The notes beneath the pieces are model-generated. The model searched no databases. It was not told the origin of the DNA and saw nothing but the letters and a program-made list of their open reading frames with translations. Position numbers and translations under genes: made by a program. Of a stretch of 64,000 bases of DNA, positions 33,189 to 42,245 are shown piece by piece. Numbering within the stretch: position 1 is the first letter of the stretch; each line of letters begins with the position of its first letter. Source of the DNA: Streptomyces sp. NBC_00536 (GTDB lineage Bacteria; Actinomycetota; Actinomycetes; Streptomycetales; Streptomycetaceae); assembly GCF_036346295.1 (NCBI RefSeq), contig NZ_CP107819.1, positions 7,316,001 to 7,380,000 on the forward strand, written 5' to 3'.

Positions 33189-36100
33189 TCCACCCGAACG
33201 TGAACCACCCGAACCTGAACCACCCGGACATGAACCGCCCGCACACGGCCGCAGATCCCCGACTGCTCGCCGTCGACTGGGGCGCGGACAGCCTGGCCAC
33301 CGTGGACCTCACCACACCGGAGGAACCCCGCTCGTTCGCCACCGCGGTCGAGCGCAATCCGCGCGCCGTCGCCGTCAGTACGGACGGTACACGGGCCTAC
33401 GTCGCCAACCACGGCTCCGGAACCCTCTCGGTGGTCGACCTCGCCGCCGGCGGCGCTCCGGCGGTGCTGCGGAGCGTCGAGGCCGGGAACACGCCGTGCG
33501 CGGTGGTCGCGGGCCTCGCCCACGACCAGGTCTGCGTGGCCGACCGGGCGGGAGGCACGGTCGTGGTGTTCGACAAGGAGGGGCACCGGCCGGTCGAACT
33601 GCAGGTCGGCGCAGGCCCGTGCGCGCTCGCGGCGGCTCCCTCGGGGCGGTTCGTCTGTGTCGTCGACGAGACGGACGAGACGGTGGCGGTGGTCGACGTC
33701 GACGTGCCGGGTGCCCCGTGCGTGACGGCGACCGTCCCCGTGCCCGGGGTCCTGCGGGCGCTCGCCGTGTCCGCGGGCGGCCGCTTCGCCTACGTCGCGA
33801 GCCGGGGGGACGGCACGGCCGGCTCGGTGACGGTCCTCGCCCTGGACGGCGGCGCCTCGCCCGTGGGCGCCCCGGTGGCCGTCGGGGCCGAACCCCGTGC
33901 GATCGCGCTGAGCCCCGCCGGTGACCGTATCTGCGTCGCGAACCACGGTTCGGCCTCGGTCACGATCGCCGATGTCGCCCCGGACACCGGCCTGTTGGGC
34001 TCCCCGGACACCCTCGACGTCGGCCCGCATCCGGTCGCGGTGGCCTTCGCCCCGGACGGCGGGACGATCCATGTCGTCAGCCGGACCGCCGGCACCCTCA
34101 CCGCCGTCGACCTGGACACGGGCGACCGTACGGACCTCCCCGTGGGCGCCGTGCCCTCCGCGGTGGTCTGCGGGTCCGACGGCCGCCACGCGTACGTCAC
34201 CGACCAGGCCACCGGCCAGCTGATCGCCGTACGCGCCGCCCCCCGCCGGACCGGCGAGACCGGGACGGGAGCGGGGTCACGGCCGGTCGGCCTCGCCGTG
34301 TCACCCGACGGCCGGTGGGCGTACGCCGCCGACTCCGCCACGGACCGGGTCGCGCTGCTGGACCTCGGCGGACAGACCCCGGGTGATCCGGTCCGGCTGG
34401 GGGACCCGCACCAGCCGTGGGGCGTCGCCATCGCGCCGGACCGCTCCCTCGCCTGCGCGACCAGCCCCGGCTCGGCGCACCTCCTCGTCATCGAACCCGC
34501 CCCGGGAGACGTGCTGGACGGCGCCGGAGCCGTCCGCGTGCGGCCCGTCGCCCTGGCGCAGGGGGCGCAGCCACGGGGTGTGGCCGTCACCCCCGACAGC
34601 CGCCTCGTGGTGACGGCCGACGCCGGCACCGCCACGGTGTCCCTCGTCGATCCCCGGGGCGGCTCGTACATGATCGGTCAGCGGACGGTGGACTGCGAGC
34701 AGCCGAGCGGCGCGGCCCTCTCCGGGGACGGCCGGACGCTGTACGTCGCCGACTTCGGTCACACCGGGAGCGGGCAAGCGGGCGGACAGATCGCGGTACT
34801 GCGCAGGACGGGCCCGTCGCAGTGGCAGCACGTGGGCGTCATCACCACGGAGGTCGGCCGGTTCTACGGCCCGCACGAGTTGGCCCTGTCCCCGGACGAA
34901 CAGCGCCTGTACGTGGTCAATTACGAGCGCGGCGGGGTGTCGGTCCTCGACCGAGACTCGGGCGGCGACACCTGGACCTTCCGTACCGCAGTCACCAAGA
35001 GCGGTATGACGCGGCCCTACGGCGTCGCCCTCTCGCCGGACGGACACACGCTGTACGTGTCCAACGCGGCCAACTCCAACGGCACCGTGGAGGTCTTCGG
35101 CGTATCCGCGGAAGAGGCGGTCTTCCAGCGAACGGTCATGGTCAAGAGGGGCCCGGCGAACGCGGACATCTATCTCGGACTCGGGCTCTCCCCGGACGGG
35201 CAGTTCCTCTACGCTGCCGACCCGGAGGACTGGAGCGCTCAGGGGAAGGGCAGCGTGTACGGCGTACGGGTGATGGGAGACGCCCCGCCCGCGCAGATGC
35301 AGCTCGTCGTCGCCCCTTCCGAGGCGGGCATCTTCGGCCCCAGCGGACTCGTCTGCCCGGACAACACGACGCTGTGCGTGGTCAACAGGGGCCGGAGCGG
35401 CGATTCGGTCGGGCAGGCCTGTCTGTCCGTGATCACGCTCGACGCGTCCCGGCTCGGCGTGGCCGAGGCCAAGACCACGCCGCTCGCCGGGGCCGACCTC
35501 CCCTATGCGGCCGCGGTCTCCGCCGACGGCACCCTGTGCGTCGCCAACTTCGACGGCAAGACGGTCACCGTGTTCGGCACGCAGGTGACCCCCGTCCCGG
35601 TCGGCGGACAGGGGCCGTCCCGGCCCTGGGACGTCTGCGTCACCCCGGACGGCGTCCACGCCTACGCCACCGACCGGGCCGCGGGGGCGCTGCGGTGCGT
35701 CCGCATCGCCGACCACGACGTGACCTCCGTCGTGGTGGGCGAGGATCCGACGGGCGTGGCGAGCGGCCCGGACGGCATCCACGCCTATGTCGCCAACCAC
35801 GGGGACGACAGCGTCTCCGTCCTGCGACGGGCCCTCGAACCGACCGGTGTGACGCTGCCCGTCACCGGCGGTCCGCACGCCCTCGCGGTGCACCCCGGTG
35901 GCGACGTCGCCTACCTGGCCCGGGACGGCGGCCTCGACGCGATCGACCTCGGGGGAGCGCGGACCGGAGCGGGCCTGGACCTCGGTACCGCCCTGTGCGC
36001 GGTCGCCGTGCACCCGGCCGGGGCGTACGCCTACGCGGCGGACGCCGGTGGTTCCGTACCGGCGGTGCACGTGGTGGACCTGGCCCTGCCCGCCCGTCCG

Positions 36101-37021
36101 GCACGCGCTGCGGTGCCCCCTGTGGAACTGACCGGCGGCGCACGGCCCACGGGCATCGCGCTGCGCTCCGGTCAGCCATGGGGATACGTCAGCGGCGCAC
36201 AGGGGCCGGGGTCCACCGGGGCGCTCTGGGTGCTCAACACCGCCTCTCCGCAACGCCCTTCGGTGACCGGCGCCGTCGAGCAGCCCTTCCCGGCCATCGA
36301 CGCACTGGCGATCCATCCGGGGACCCCCGGCCACCTCTACCTCCTCACCCGGTCCGACGGCGTCCGCCGCCTGCGCGTCCTGGCCCTCACCGACGATCCC
36401 GCGAAGCCCCGCCCGCTCCCCGGCCCCGGCATCGAACTCCCCGCCGACGCACGGGACATCGCCGTCCACCCCGGAGGCGGCCACGCCCTCGTCGGTACGG
36501 AATCCGGCGCCGTCCACGTGCTCGGCCTCGCCGACCCGGCCCGGCCGCGGCTCGCCGGTTCCACCCGGGGCCCGGGCGCCCGCGCCGTGCCGGCCCACCG
36601 GCCGGACGGCCGCGGTGCGCTGTGCCTCGCCGGGGACGTCCTCGCCGAACTCGCCCTGGGGGTACCGGCCGTGGTCGCCACCTGGCGCGACCCGCGCCTC
36701 GTACGGCCGCGGTCGGTGGCGGTGTCGGCTGACGGGGCCTGGCTGTTCGTGACCACGGGGAACGCGGAGACCGCCGAGGCGACGGAGACCAGCGGCACCC
36801 TCCTGATGCTCGACACTCGGACCGGGACACTGCGCTTCACCGTCCCGGCCGGCACCGCGCTCGCCGGTATCGCCCCGCACCCCGAGCGGCAGCGCGTCCA
36901 CCTCGCCGACCAGGGCGGTGCCACCGTCCCGCTCGTCGACACCACGCCGCTCACGCGCGTGGGCGCCACCGCGCTCGGGCTCGACCCGCGGCAGGTGGTC
37001 CGGGCACCGGGCACCGCCTGA
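33185..37021 (+). CDS. Giant multi-propeller YVTN-type beta-propeller protein
   Basis: A 1278-residue protein from ATG 33185, coupled to the upstream gene. The first residues are an Asn/His/Pro repeat (NVNHPNLNHPDMNRP). The rest is a series of about 40-residue blades with SxDGxxAYVANHGSGTLSVVD-type motifs (YVANHG, VCVANHG, YVTDQATG, LYVADFGH, LYVVNYERGGVSVLD, LYVSNAANSNGTVEVFG), enough for three propellers. No signal peptide. In this operon it may form a target-binding or fibre-like part, because no conventional tail fibre was found. Function is inferred from location only. Confidence 0.8.
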   Translation: MIHPNVNHPNLNHPDMNRPHTAADPRLLAVDWGADSLATVDLTTPEEPRSFATAVERNPRAVAVSTDGTRAYVANHGSGTLSVVDLAAGGAPAVLRSVEAGNTPCAVVAGLAHDQVCVADRAGGTVVVFDKEGHRPVELQVGAGPCALAAAPSGRFVCVVDETDETVAVVDVDVPGAPCVTATVPVPGVLRALAVSAGGRFAYVASRGDGTAGSVTVLALDGGASPVGAPVAVGAEPRAIALSPAGDRICVANHGSASVTIADVAPDTGLLGSPDTLDVGPHPVAVAFAPDGGTIHVVSRTAGTLTAVDLDTGDRTDLPVGAVPSAVVCGSDGRHAYVTDQATGQLIAVRAAPRRTGETGTGAGSRPVGLAVSPDGRWAYAADSATDRVALLDLGGQTPGDPVRLGDPHQPWGVAIAPDRSLACATSPGSAHLLVIEPAPGDVLDGAGAVRVRPVALAQGAQPRGVAVTPDSRLVVTADAGTATVSLVDPRGGSYMIGQRTVDCEQPSGAALSGDGRTLYVADFGHTGSGQAGGQIAVLRRTGPSQWQHVGVITTEVGRFYGPHELALSPDEQRLYVVNYERGGVSVLDRDSGGDTWTFRTAVTKSGMTRPYGVALSPDGHTLYVSNAANSNGTVEVFGVSAEEAVFQRTVMVKRGPANADIYLGLGLSPDGQFLYAADPEDWSAQGKGSVYGVRVMGDAPPAQMQLVVAPSEAGIFGPSGLVCPDNTTLCVVNRGRSGDSVGQACLSVITLDASRLGVAEAKTTPLAGADLPYAAAVSADGTLCVANFDGKTVTVFGTQVTPVPVGGQGPSRPWDVCVTPDGVHAYATDRAAGALRCVRIADHDVTSVVVGEDPTGVASGPDGIHAYVANHGDDSVSVLRRALEPTGVTLPVTGGPHALAVHPGGDVAYLARDGGLDAIDLGGARTGAGLDLGTALCAVAVHPAGAYAYAADAGGSVPAVHVVDLALPARPARAAVPPVELTGGARPTGIALRSGQPWGYVSGAQGPGSTGALWVLNTASPQRPSVTGAVEQPFPAIDALAIHPGTPGHLYLLTRSDGVRRLRVLALTDDPAKPRPLPGPGIELPADARDIAVHPGGGHALVGTESGAVHVLGLADPARPRLAGSTRGPGARAVPAHRPDGRGALCLAGDVLAELALGVPAVVATWRDPRLVRPRSVAVSADGAWLFVTTGNAETAEATETSGTLLMLDTRTGTLRFTVPAGTALAGIAPHPERQRVHLADQGGATVPLVDTTPLTRVGATALGLDPRQVVRAPGTA
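33188..33243 (+). repeat. Imperfect 15-bp repeat at 5' end of propeller gene
   Basis: Units of the type AACCACCCGAACCTG are repeated about four times and encode the N-terminal NHPN run. Confidence 0.6.
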
Positions 37022-37083
37022 CCGCAAGCACCCCCGCACCCCCGCACCCCGCCCACACGACTCCGCGCGGACAGAGGCACACG

Positions 37084-37761
37084 ATGATCGAACTGGTCGA
37101 CAAGGCACTGGAGGACCGGGTACGGCAGGACCTGACGTGGCCGCCGCCCGGCTTCACCGTCACCTTCCAGCCCCCCGGCCGCGAAACGGGCCACGGCGAG
37201 ACCGTGGGCGCGGAAGCCGTCGGCATCTATCTGTACGACATCCGCGAGGACCTGGACCGGCGGCAGACCGGCACCGTCTACCAGTACGCCGTCGAACCCG
37301 GCGCGGACGGGCCACCGAAGAAGTCCGCGCAGCACGATCCACCCCGGTACGCCCGGCTCTCCTACCTCGTCACCGCCTGGGCGTCGGACGCCCTCGGTGC
37401 CCACCGCATGCTCGGTGAACTCCTCACCGGTCTCGCCCGCTCCCGCGAGCTCCCCCTCCCGCTCCCCGACGAACTGGCGGAGATGGGACTCTCGGCCCTC
37501 CTCGACGTCGGCCACCCGCCCGCCGAGGACCGCGCCCTCACCGAGCTGTGGAGCGCCGTCGGCCACACCCTCCTGCCCGCCGTCAATGTGACCGTGACCC
37601 TCCCGCTGCTCTCGTTCCTCCCCCAGCCCTACAGCCACTACGTGGAGCATCCCCCGGTCATCGGTGACGACCAGGTGGAGTTCGCCCGCACGGGCACACC
37701 CCGATGGCCCCACCGCCCCGGTACGGGCACGGGCGCGGGCGCGGGGGAGAACATCCGGTGA
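37084..37761 (+). CDS. DUF4255 protein, probable tube/sheath terminator (Afp16-like)
   Basis: A 225-residue protein, ATG 37084 with AGAGG upstream. MIELVDKALEDRVRQDL, IYLYDIREDLDRR and RLSYLVTAWASDALGAHRMLGELL are characteristic of the DUF4255/Pvc16 N-terminal family that caps contractile injection particles. The C-terminus is a Pro/Gly/Thr tail. It is coupled to the ATPase (GTGA). Confidence 0.9.
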   Translation: MIELVDKALEDRVRQDLTWPPPGFTVTFQPPGRETGHGETVGAEAVGIYLYDIREDLDRRQTGTVYQYAVEPGADGPPKKSAQHDPPRYARLSYLVTAWASDALGAHRMLGELLTGLARSRELPLPLPDELAEMGLSALLDVGHPPAEDRALTELWSAVGHTLLPAVNVTVTLPLLSFLPQPYSHYVEHPPVIGDDQVEFARTGTPRWPHRPGTGTGAGAGENIR

Positions 37762-39881
37762 CCGCGCCCCCCGCGCCCCCGCGTCACCATCCCACCGCCG
37801 CACAGTGGCTGCTCGCCCGGCTGGCCCTTCTGGAGAGCAGGGTGCGGCGCGCCATCGCCGTCCGCACCGGCGACGGCGCTCCGGCCGGCGGCCCCTTCTC
37901 CGCCCTCGACCCCTTTCAAGGGCTGTACATCTCCGACGACATGGCCCCGCACCTCCTCGACCCGCCCCCCTCGCCCCTGCCCCCCGACCCCGCCGAGGAA
38001 CGGCTCGCCGCCGCCCTGCGAGCCGAGGAGGACGCGGCGGCGGCTGCCGGAGCCACGCCGCCGCTGCGCCGCCTCGCCGAGGAATTCGCCCTCTCCCCGC
38101 TCGACGTCGACATCCTGCTGGTCGCTCTCGCCCCCGACGCCGACGTCCGCTTCGAACGCTGCTACGGCTACCTCAACGACGACGTCACCGCCCGGCACGC
38201 CACCACCGGCCTCGCCCTCGCCCTCTGCGGCACACCGAGCGCCTCCGCAGCCGCCCGTGCGGCCCTCGCGCCGGAGGGCCGCCTGCACGCCGCCGGGCTG
38301 CTGGAGACCGACGGCGCCGTACGTCCGTACCTGACCCGCGCGCTGCGCGTCCCCGACCGGGTCACCGGCCATCTGCTGGGCCACGACGCCCTGGTACCCG
38401 CCCTGCGCCGGGTGGTGACCCCGCCGCAGCCCGTACCGCCGTTGGGCGACGGCCCGCTGTCCCGGTCCGTGCATCACCTCACCCGGCTGCTGAGCCGCCA
38501 CCGGCTGGTCCACGTCCGGGACAGCCCCGGGGGCGCGGCCGGCACCCTCGCCGAAGCCGCCCTGGAAGCACTCGGCCGGCCCGCGCTGCGCCTCGACCTC
38601 ACCGCCCTCGACGGCGCGGACCACCCCGACGGGCAGGTCCGCGCGGCGGTCCTCGAAGCCCGGCTGCGCGGCTGGGGACTGCTCGCCGGACCCGTCGACT
38701 CCGCCGACTTCCGGCACGTACGCGAGCTGCTCGTACCGCTCACCGGTCTGCCCGTCCCCACCGTCCTCACCGGCAAGGAGTCCTGGGACGCCCGCTTGAC
38801 CGCCACGCCCGTCGTCCAGGCCGTCAGCCCACCCCTCACCCCGGCCGAGCGCGCCGCGCTCTGGCGGCACGAACTCCACGCCCTCAGCGAGCCGACGGCC
38901 GCGACGGAAGAGGCCGCGGAAGCCGCCGCCGGCCACCGGCTCGGTCCCCGTCGCATCCGCGCCGCGGCCACCGCCGCCTGCCGACAGGCCGACGCCGAGG
39001 GCACCCCCGTCACGGCCGCGGCCGTCCAGGCCGCCGCCCGTACCTGGAACGGCACTGCCCTGAGCCGCCTCGCCCGGCCCGTACGCCCCGCCGTCACCTG
39101 GTCCGACCTGGTGCTGACCGGGCGGCCGGACGAGCAGTTGCGCGACCTCGTCCGCCGCGTCCGCCACCGCGACCTCGTCCTCGGACCGTGGCGGATGCGG
39201 CCCGGCGGCGGCCGGGGCCGCGGCGTCACCGCGCTGTTCAGCGGCGGCTCCGGAACCGGCAAGACCCTCGCGGCCGAAGTCGTCGCCGCCGACCTCGGCC
39301 TCGACCTGTACGTCGTCGAACTCGCCACGGTCATCGACAAATACATCGGCGAGACCGAGAAGCACCTCGAACGTGTCTTCAGCGAGGCCGAAGACGTCAA
39401 CGCCGTCCTGCTCTTCGACGAGGCCGACGCCGTCTTCGGCAAACGCACGGCCACCCAGGACGCCCACGACCGCTACGCCAACACCGGCACCGCCTACCTC
39501 CTCCAGCGCCTGGAGTCCTTCGACGGACTCGCCCTCCTCACCACCAACATGCACTCCAACATCGACCCCGCCTTCCTGCGCCGCCTCGACCTCGTCGTGC
39601 ACTTCCCGGCCCCCGACGAGGCACAGCGCCACGCTCTGTGGGACCGCTGCCTGGGACCCGCCGTCCCCCGCTCCGGCGATCTCGACCTGGCGGCCCTCGC
39701 CCGCGCCTTCGACCTCCCCGGCGGCGCGATCCGCTGCTGCGCCGTCACCGCCGCCTACCGTGCCGCGGACGGCGGCCGGCCCCTGGCCATGGCCGATCTG
39801 CTGGCCGCCGTCCGCGAGGAGTACGCCAAGCTCGGCCGCTATGTGGACGAGACCCGCTTCCCGGCGGCGCCGGGCCGGTGA
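37758..39881 (+). CDS. AAA+ ATPase of the injection system (Afp15-like)
   Basis: A 707-residue protein starting at GTG 37758. The N-terminal half is a helical, divergent domain (LAEEFALSPLDVDILLVALAPDADVRFERCYGYLNDD). The AAA+ module near residues 490-640 contains Walker A FSGGSGTGKT, Walker B AVLLFDEADAVFGKR and sensor/arginine-finger region NMHSNIDPAFLRRLDLVVHF. In eCIS this ATPase is needed for assembly. It is the last gene of the rightward operon. Confidence 0.93.
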   Translation: MTAPPAPPRHHPTAAQWLLARLALLESRVRRAIAVRTGDGAPAGGPFSALDPFQGLYISDDMAPHLLDPPPSPLPPDPAEERLAAALRAEEDAAAAAGATPPLRRLAEEFALSPLDVDILLVALAPDADVRFERCYGYLNDDVTARHATTGLALALCGTPSASAAARAALAPEGRLHAAGLLETDGAVRPYLTRALRVPDRVTGHLLGHDALVPALRRVVTPPQPVPPLGDGPLSRSVHHLTRLLSRHRLVHVRDSPGGAAGTLAEAALEALGRPALRLDLTALDGADHPDGQVRAAVLEARLRGWGLLAGPVDSADFRHVRELLVPLTGLPVPTVLTGKESWDARLTATPVVQAVSPPLTPAERAALWRHELHALSEPTAATEEAAEAAAGHRLGPRRIRAAATAACRQADAEGTPVTAAAVQAAARTWNGTALSRLARPVRPAVTWSDLVLTGRPDEQLRDLVRRVRHRDLVLGPWRMRPGGGRGRGVTALFSGGSGTGKTLAAEVVAADLGLDLYVVELATVIDKYIGETEKHLERVFSEAEDVNAVLLFDEADAVFGKRTATQDAHDRYANTGTAYLLQRLESFDGLALLTTNMHSNIDPAFLRRLDLVVHFPAPDEAQRHALWDRCLGPAVPRSGDLDLAALARAFDLPGGAIRCCAVTAAYRAADGGRPLAMADLLAAVREEYAKLGRYVDETRFPAAPGR

Positions 39882-39885
39882 GGCC

Positions 39886-39914
39886 GGCCCGGACGCCGCT
39901 CAGGCGGCCGGGCC
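39886..39914. terminator. Bidirectional hairpin between convergent eCIS operons
   Basis: GGCCCGG...GCC (39886-39897) pairs with GGC...CCGGGCC (39903-39914) around a 5-base loop, with a small internal mismatch. It spans the 18-base gap between the ATPase and the small leftward gene. Confidence 0.5.
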
Positions 39915-40340
39915 CGCGGTCACGGGCCGGACGCGGACGCAGGTGAGCCGTGCGGTGCCGGCGTACTCGGGCGTCGGGTCCTGGACACCCGAGGGATCGG
40001 TGGCACGCAGGGTCGGCTTGAAGGTCAGCTCCAGGAGGCCGCCGTCGACGACGACCTCCATGCCGTTGCGGGTACGGGCATACCGCGCTCGGTTCGGCCG
40101 GGGCACCCGGAAGCGGAGTTCCCCGAACCCTCCGACGAACGCCGCCGCGCTGTAACCGATGCCCGGGATGACCAGCCCCTCGATGTCCGACGGCACACAG
40201 GCGAGGTGCCCCTCGACGAGGAACCCCGCGGACCCCGGTAACGGCACGGGCCGGGGAATGATCGTCCCCGCGACCGGACCCGCCGTGATGGGCGCCAGCG
40301 GGAGGAGCACATCGCCTTCCCTGACCACGAGCTGCCGCAT
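39900..40340 (-). CDS. Small conserved-type eCIS protein, function unknown
   Basis: A 146-residue protein, ATG 40340 with AAGGG upstream, two bases after the sheath 1 stop. It is beta-rich: QLVVREGDVLLPLAPITAG, AGFLVEGHLACVPSDIEGL, GGFGELRFRVPRPNRARYA. It is the distal gene of the leftward sheath-tube operon and so probably interacts with sheath or tube. I do not recognise a family. Confidence 0.7.
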   Translation of the reverse strand: MRQLVVREGDVLLPLAPITAGPVAGTIIPRPVPLPGSAGFLVEGHLACVPSDIEGLVIPGIGYSAAAFVGGFGELRFRVPRPNRARYARTRNGMEVVVDGGLLELTFKPTLRATDPSGVQDPTPEYAGTARLTCVRVRPVTAGPAA

Positions 40341-40342
40341 TT

Positions 40343-41683
40343 TCAGCTGCCCTTGCCGGTTTCGCCGGCGGTTTGGGTGAGGGTGAAGTGGACGAATTCG
40401 GCGGGTCGTACGGGGGCGATGCCGATGTCGCAGATGACTTTGCCGTCGTCGATGGTGGTGGGGGTGTTGTTGGTGGTGTCGCAGATGACGTAGAAGGCTT
40501 CGTCGGGTGTGCGGCCGAGGAGGGCGCCTTGGCGCCATTGGTCGGTGAGGAAGCTGGTGGTGGAGTGGCGCAGGGTGGCCCAGAGGCGGTCGTCGTTGGG
40601 TTCGAAGACGGCCCAGGTGGAGGATTGGCGGATGGAGTCGGCGAGGAAGCTGACGAGGCGTCGTACGTTGAGGTATTTCCAGTCGCGGCTGGTGGAGCGG
40701 GTGCGGGCGCCCCAGACGAGGAGTCCGCGGTCGGGGAAGACGCGGAGGCAGTTGACGCCCTTGTTGTTGAGTTCGCCGTGTTGGTCGTCGGTGAGGAGCG
40801 TGGGGATGGCGAGGGCGCCGCGGATGTTCTGGTTGGCGGGTGCCTTGAAGACGCCGCGTTCGGCGTCGGTACGGGCCCAGATACCGGCGATGTGTCCGGA
40901 CGGGGGGACGGTCCGGGGGATTCCGTCCACCCCGGGCACTTCGAGCCAGGGGTAGTACAGCGTGGTGAATGCCGCGTCCTCCGTATCCGGTGACGTGAGA
41001 CCGTCCACGAACGCCTTGAGGGGTTCGACGGGCTGGCCGGGCGGAGCGTCCAGGATCGCGAGCCGGTTGCGCATCGCCACGCAGTGGGCGACGGCCGCGT
41101 CCATCAGCGGCTTGCCCTGCGCCGGATCCAGCGGCGGCGGGGCCGGCGCGTCGGACGCGGCGGCGGTCATGTCCCAGAGGCTGGGCACGGCGACCATGGT
41201 CACTTCCGGTACGGTCTCCAGCCCGCCCAGGCCCGTACGCGTCTCGGTGCTCCCGCCCAGCTGCGCGGCGGAGACGGCCGTCGTGGGGTCCGTGAATCCC
41301 ACGACGTAGCAGGACTGCCCGCCGTTGGCGAAGAAGCCGTACACCGCCTCCGCGAGCGGGAAACAGCGCTCCAGCACGCGGATTTCCTTGCGCTCCACAG
41401 GAGTCGGGTCCTGCCCCGCCTCCTGCTTCTTCCGGAGTGCGGCCAGCCTCTGGCGCAGCGCCTCGATGCTGTACCGGTCGGTGAATTCCTGCCACCCACG
41501 GATCAGCTGGGGGTGCGTACGTTCCTCAGCGGTGAACGGGGGAGTGGCCGTCCCGCCCGTCCCGCCGTCCGGCACCTTGGTGTATCCGAGGAAGGCCGGG
41601 GTGGAGGTGCCCACCCCCACGATCATGCGCACACCACTGGACTGCTCCGTGATGTAGACGCCCGGCGGCTTCGGCGTGGTCAT
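40343..41683 (-). CDS. Contractile tail sheath protein 1
   Basis: A 446-residue sheath protein, ATG 41683 with GGGGAG upstream. PGVYITEQSSGVRMIVGVGTSTPAFLGYT is the canonical sheath start. The conserved C-terminal domain includes PPSGHIAGIWARTDAERGVFKAPAN, LNNKGVNCLRVFPDRG, VWGARTRSTSRDWKYLNVRRL and the end EFVHFTLTQTAGETGKGS. The exposed middle (residues about 55-230) is variable. Its 3' half is almost identical DNA to sheath 2. Confidence 0.95.
   Translation of the reverse strand: MTTPKPPGVYITEQSSGVRMIVGVGTSTPAFLGYTKVPDGGTGGTATPPFTAEERTHPQLIRGWQEFTDRYSIEALRQRLAALRKKQEAGQDPTPVERKEIRVLERCFPLAEAVYGFFANGGQSCYVVGFTDPTTAVSAAQLGGSTETRTGLGGLETVPEVTMVAVPSLWDMTAAASDAPAPPPLDPAQGKPLMDAAVAHCVAMRNRLAILDAPPGQPVEPLKAFVDGLTSPDTEDAAFTTLYYPWLEVPGVDGIPRTVPPSGHIAGIWARTDAERGVFKAPANQNIRGALAIPTLLTDDQHGELNNKGVNCLRVFPDRGLLVWGARTRSTSRDWKYLNVRRLVSFLADSIRQSSTWAVFEPNDDRLWATLRHSTTSFLTDQWRQGALLGRTPDEAFYVICDTTNNTPTTIDDGKVICDIGIAPVRPAEFVHFTLTQTAGETGKGS
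40353..40996 (-). repeat. Direct repeat copy A (3' half of sheath 1)
   Basis: This block matches 42250-42893 at a constant offset of 1897 bases. Over the first 557 bases I count about ten differences (roughly 98% identity); similarity then falls gradually. Confidence 0.9.
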
Positions 41684-41744
41684 CGATGCTCCCCTTTTCC
41701 TTGGTCCGCTTCCTGACGTGTCCGGCTCGGTGCGGCGGCGGGAG

Positions 41745-42185
41745 CTACTCGATGCTGATGTCCTCGTACGTGATCGTCACCGTCTCCGTGGCGGTACCGG
41801 AGTTGGCGGCGCCGAGCTGCGGTCCCTCCCAGCGGGACGCCCAGGCGTTGGTGAGGTGGACCCGCCGAACGGTTTCCTTCTGCGCGTTCTTCAGCGCGAT
41901 GGTGACGTTCTGCCGGGCGCTGTCGAGGTCGGCGTTCACCAGTGTCGCCTTGATCCAGTCGGTGAACGCGGTGCTCTTGTCCATGCCCCGGGTGACGGTG
42001 ATCTCCCCGGTGCGGCGGGAGCCGGGCTGTTTGCGCACGATCAGCTCACCGGTCGAGGACACCTGCCGGGTCTCGACCACGTCTTGCTCCAGGGTCAGCC
42101 CCGAGACGTCCTGAACCGTCTCGACCTGGAACTTGCCCAGCTCGATGACGAACGTATTGCTGCTGAAAGTGTCACCGGTCAACAC
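41745..42185 (-). CDS. Major inner tube protein (gp19-like)
   Basis: A 146-residue protein, GTG 42185 with GGAGG eight bases before. SSNTFVIELGKFQVETVQDVSGLTLEQDVVE, ITVTRGMDKSTAFTDWIKATL and ETVTITYEDISIE match the Hcp/gp19-like tube family. It lies between the two sheath genes, the arrangement expected for the main tube subunit. Confidence 0.93.
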   Translation of the reverse strand: MLTGDTFSSNTFVIELGKFQVETVQDVSGLTLEQDVVETRQVSSTGELIVRKQPGSRRTGEITVTRGMDKSTAFTDWIKATLVNADLDSARQNVTIALKNAQKETVRRVHLTNAWASRWEGPQLGAANSGTATETVTITYEDISIE

Positions 42186-42245
42186 AGGTGGTGCCTCCTG
42201 GCTCCATGGATGAATGGATGGGTGGTGCGGGTGGTTCGGGTCGCG

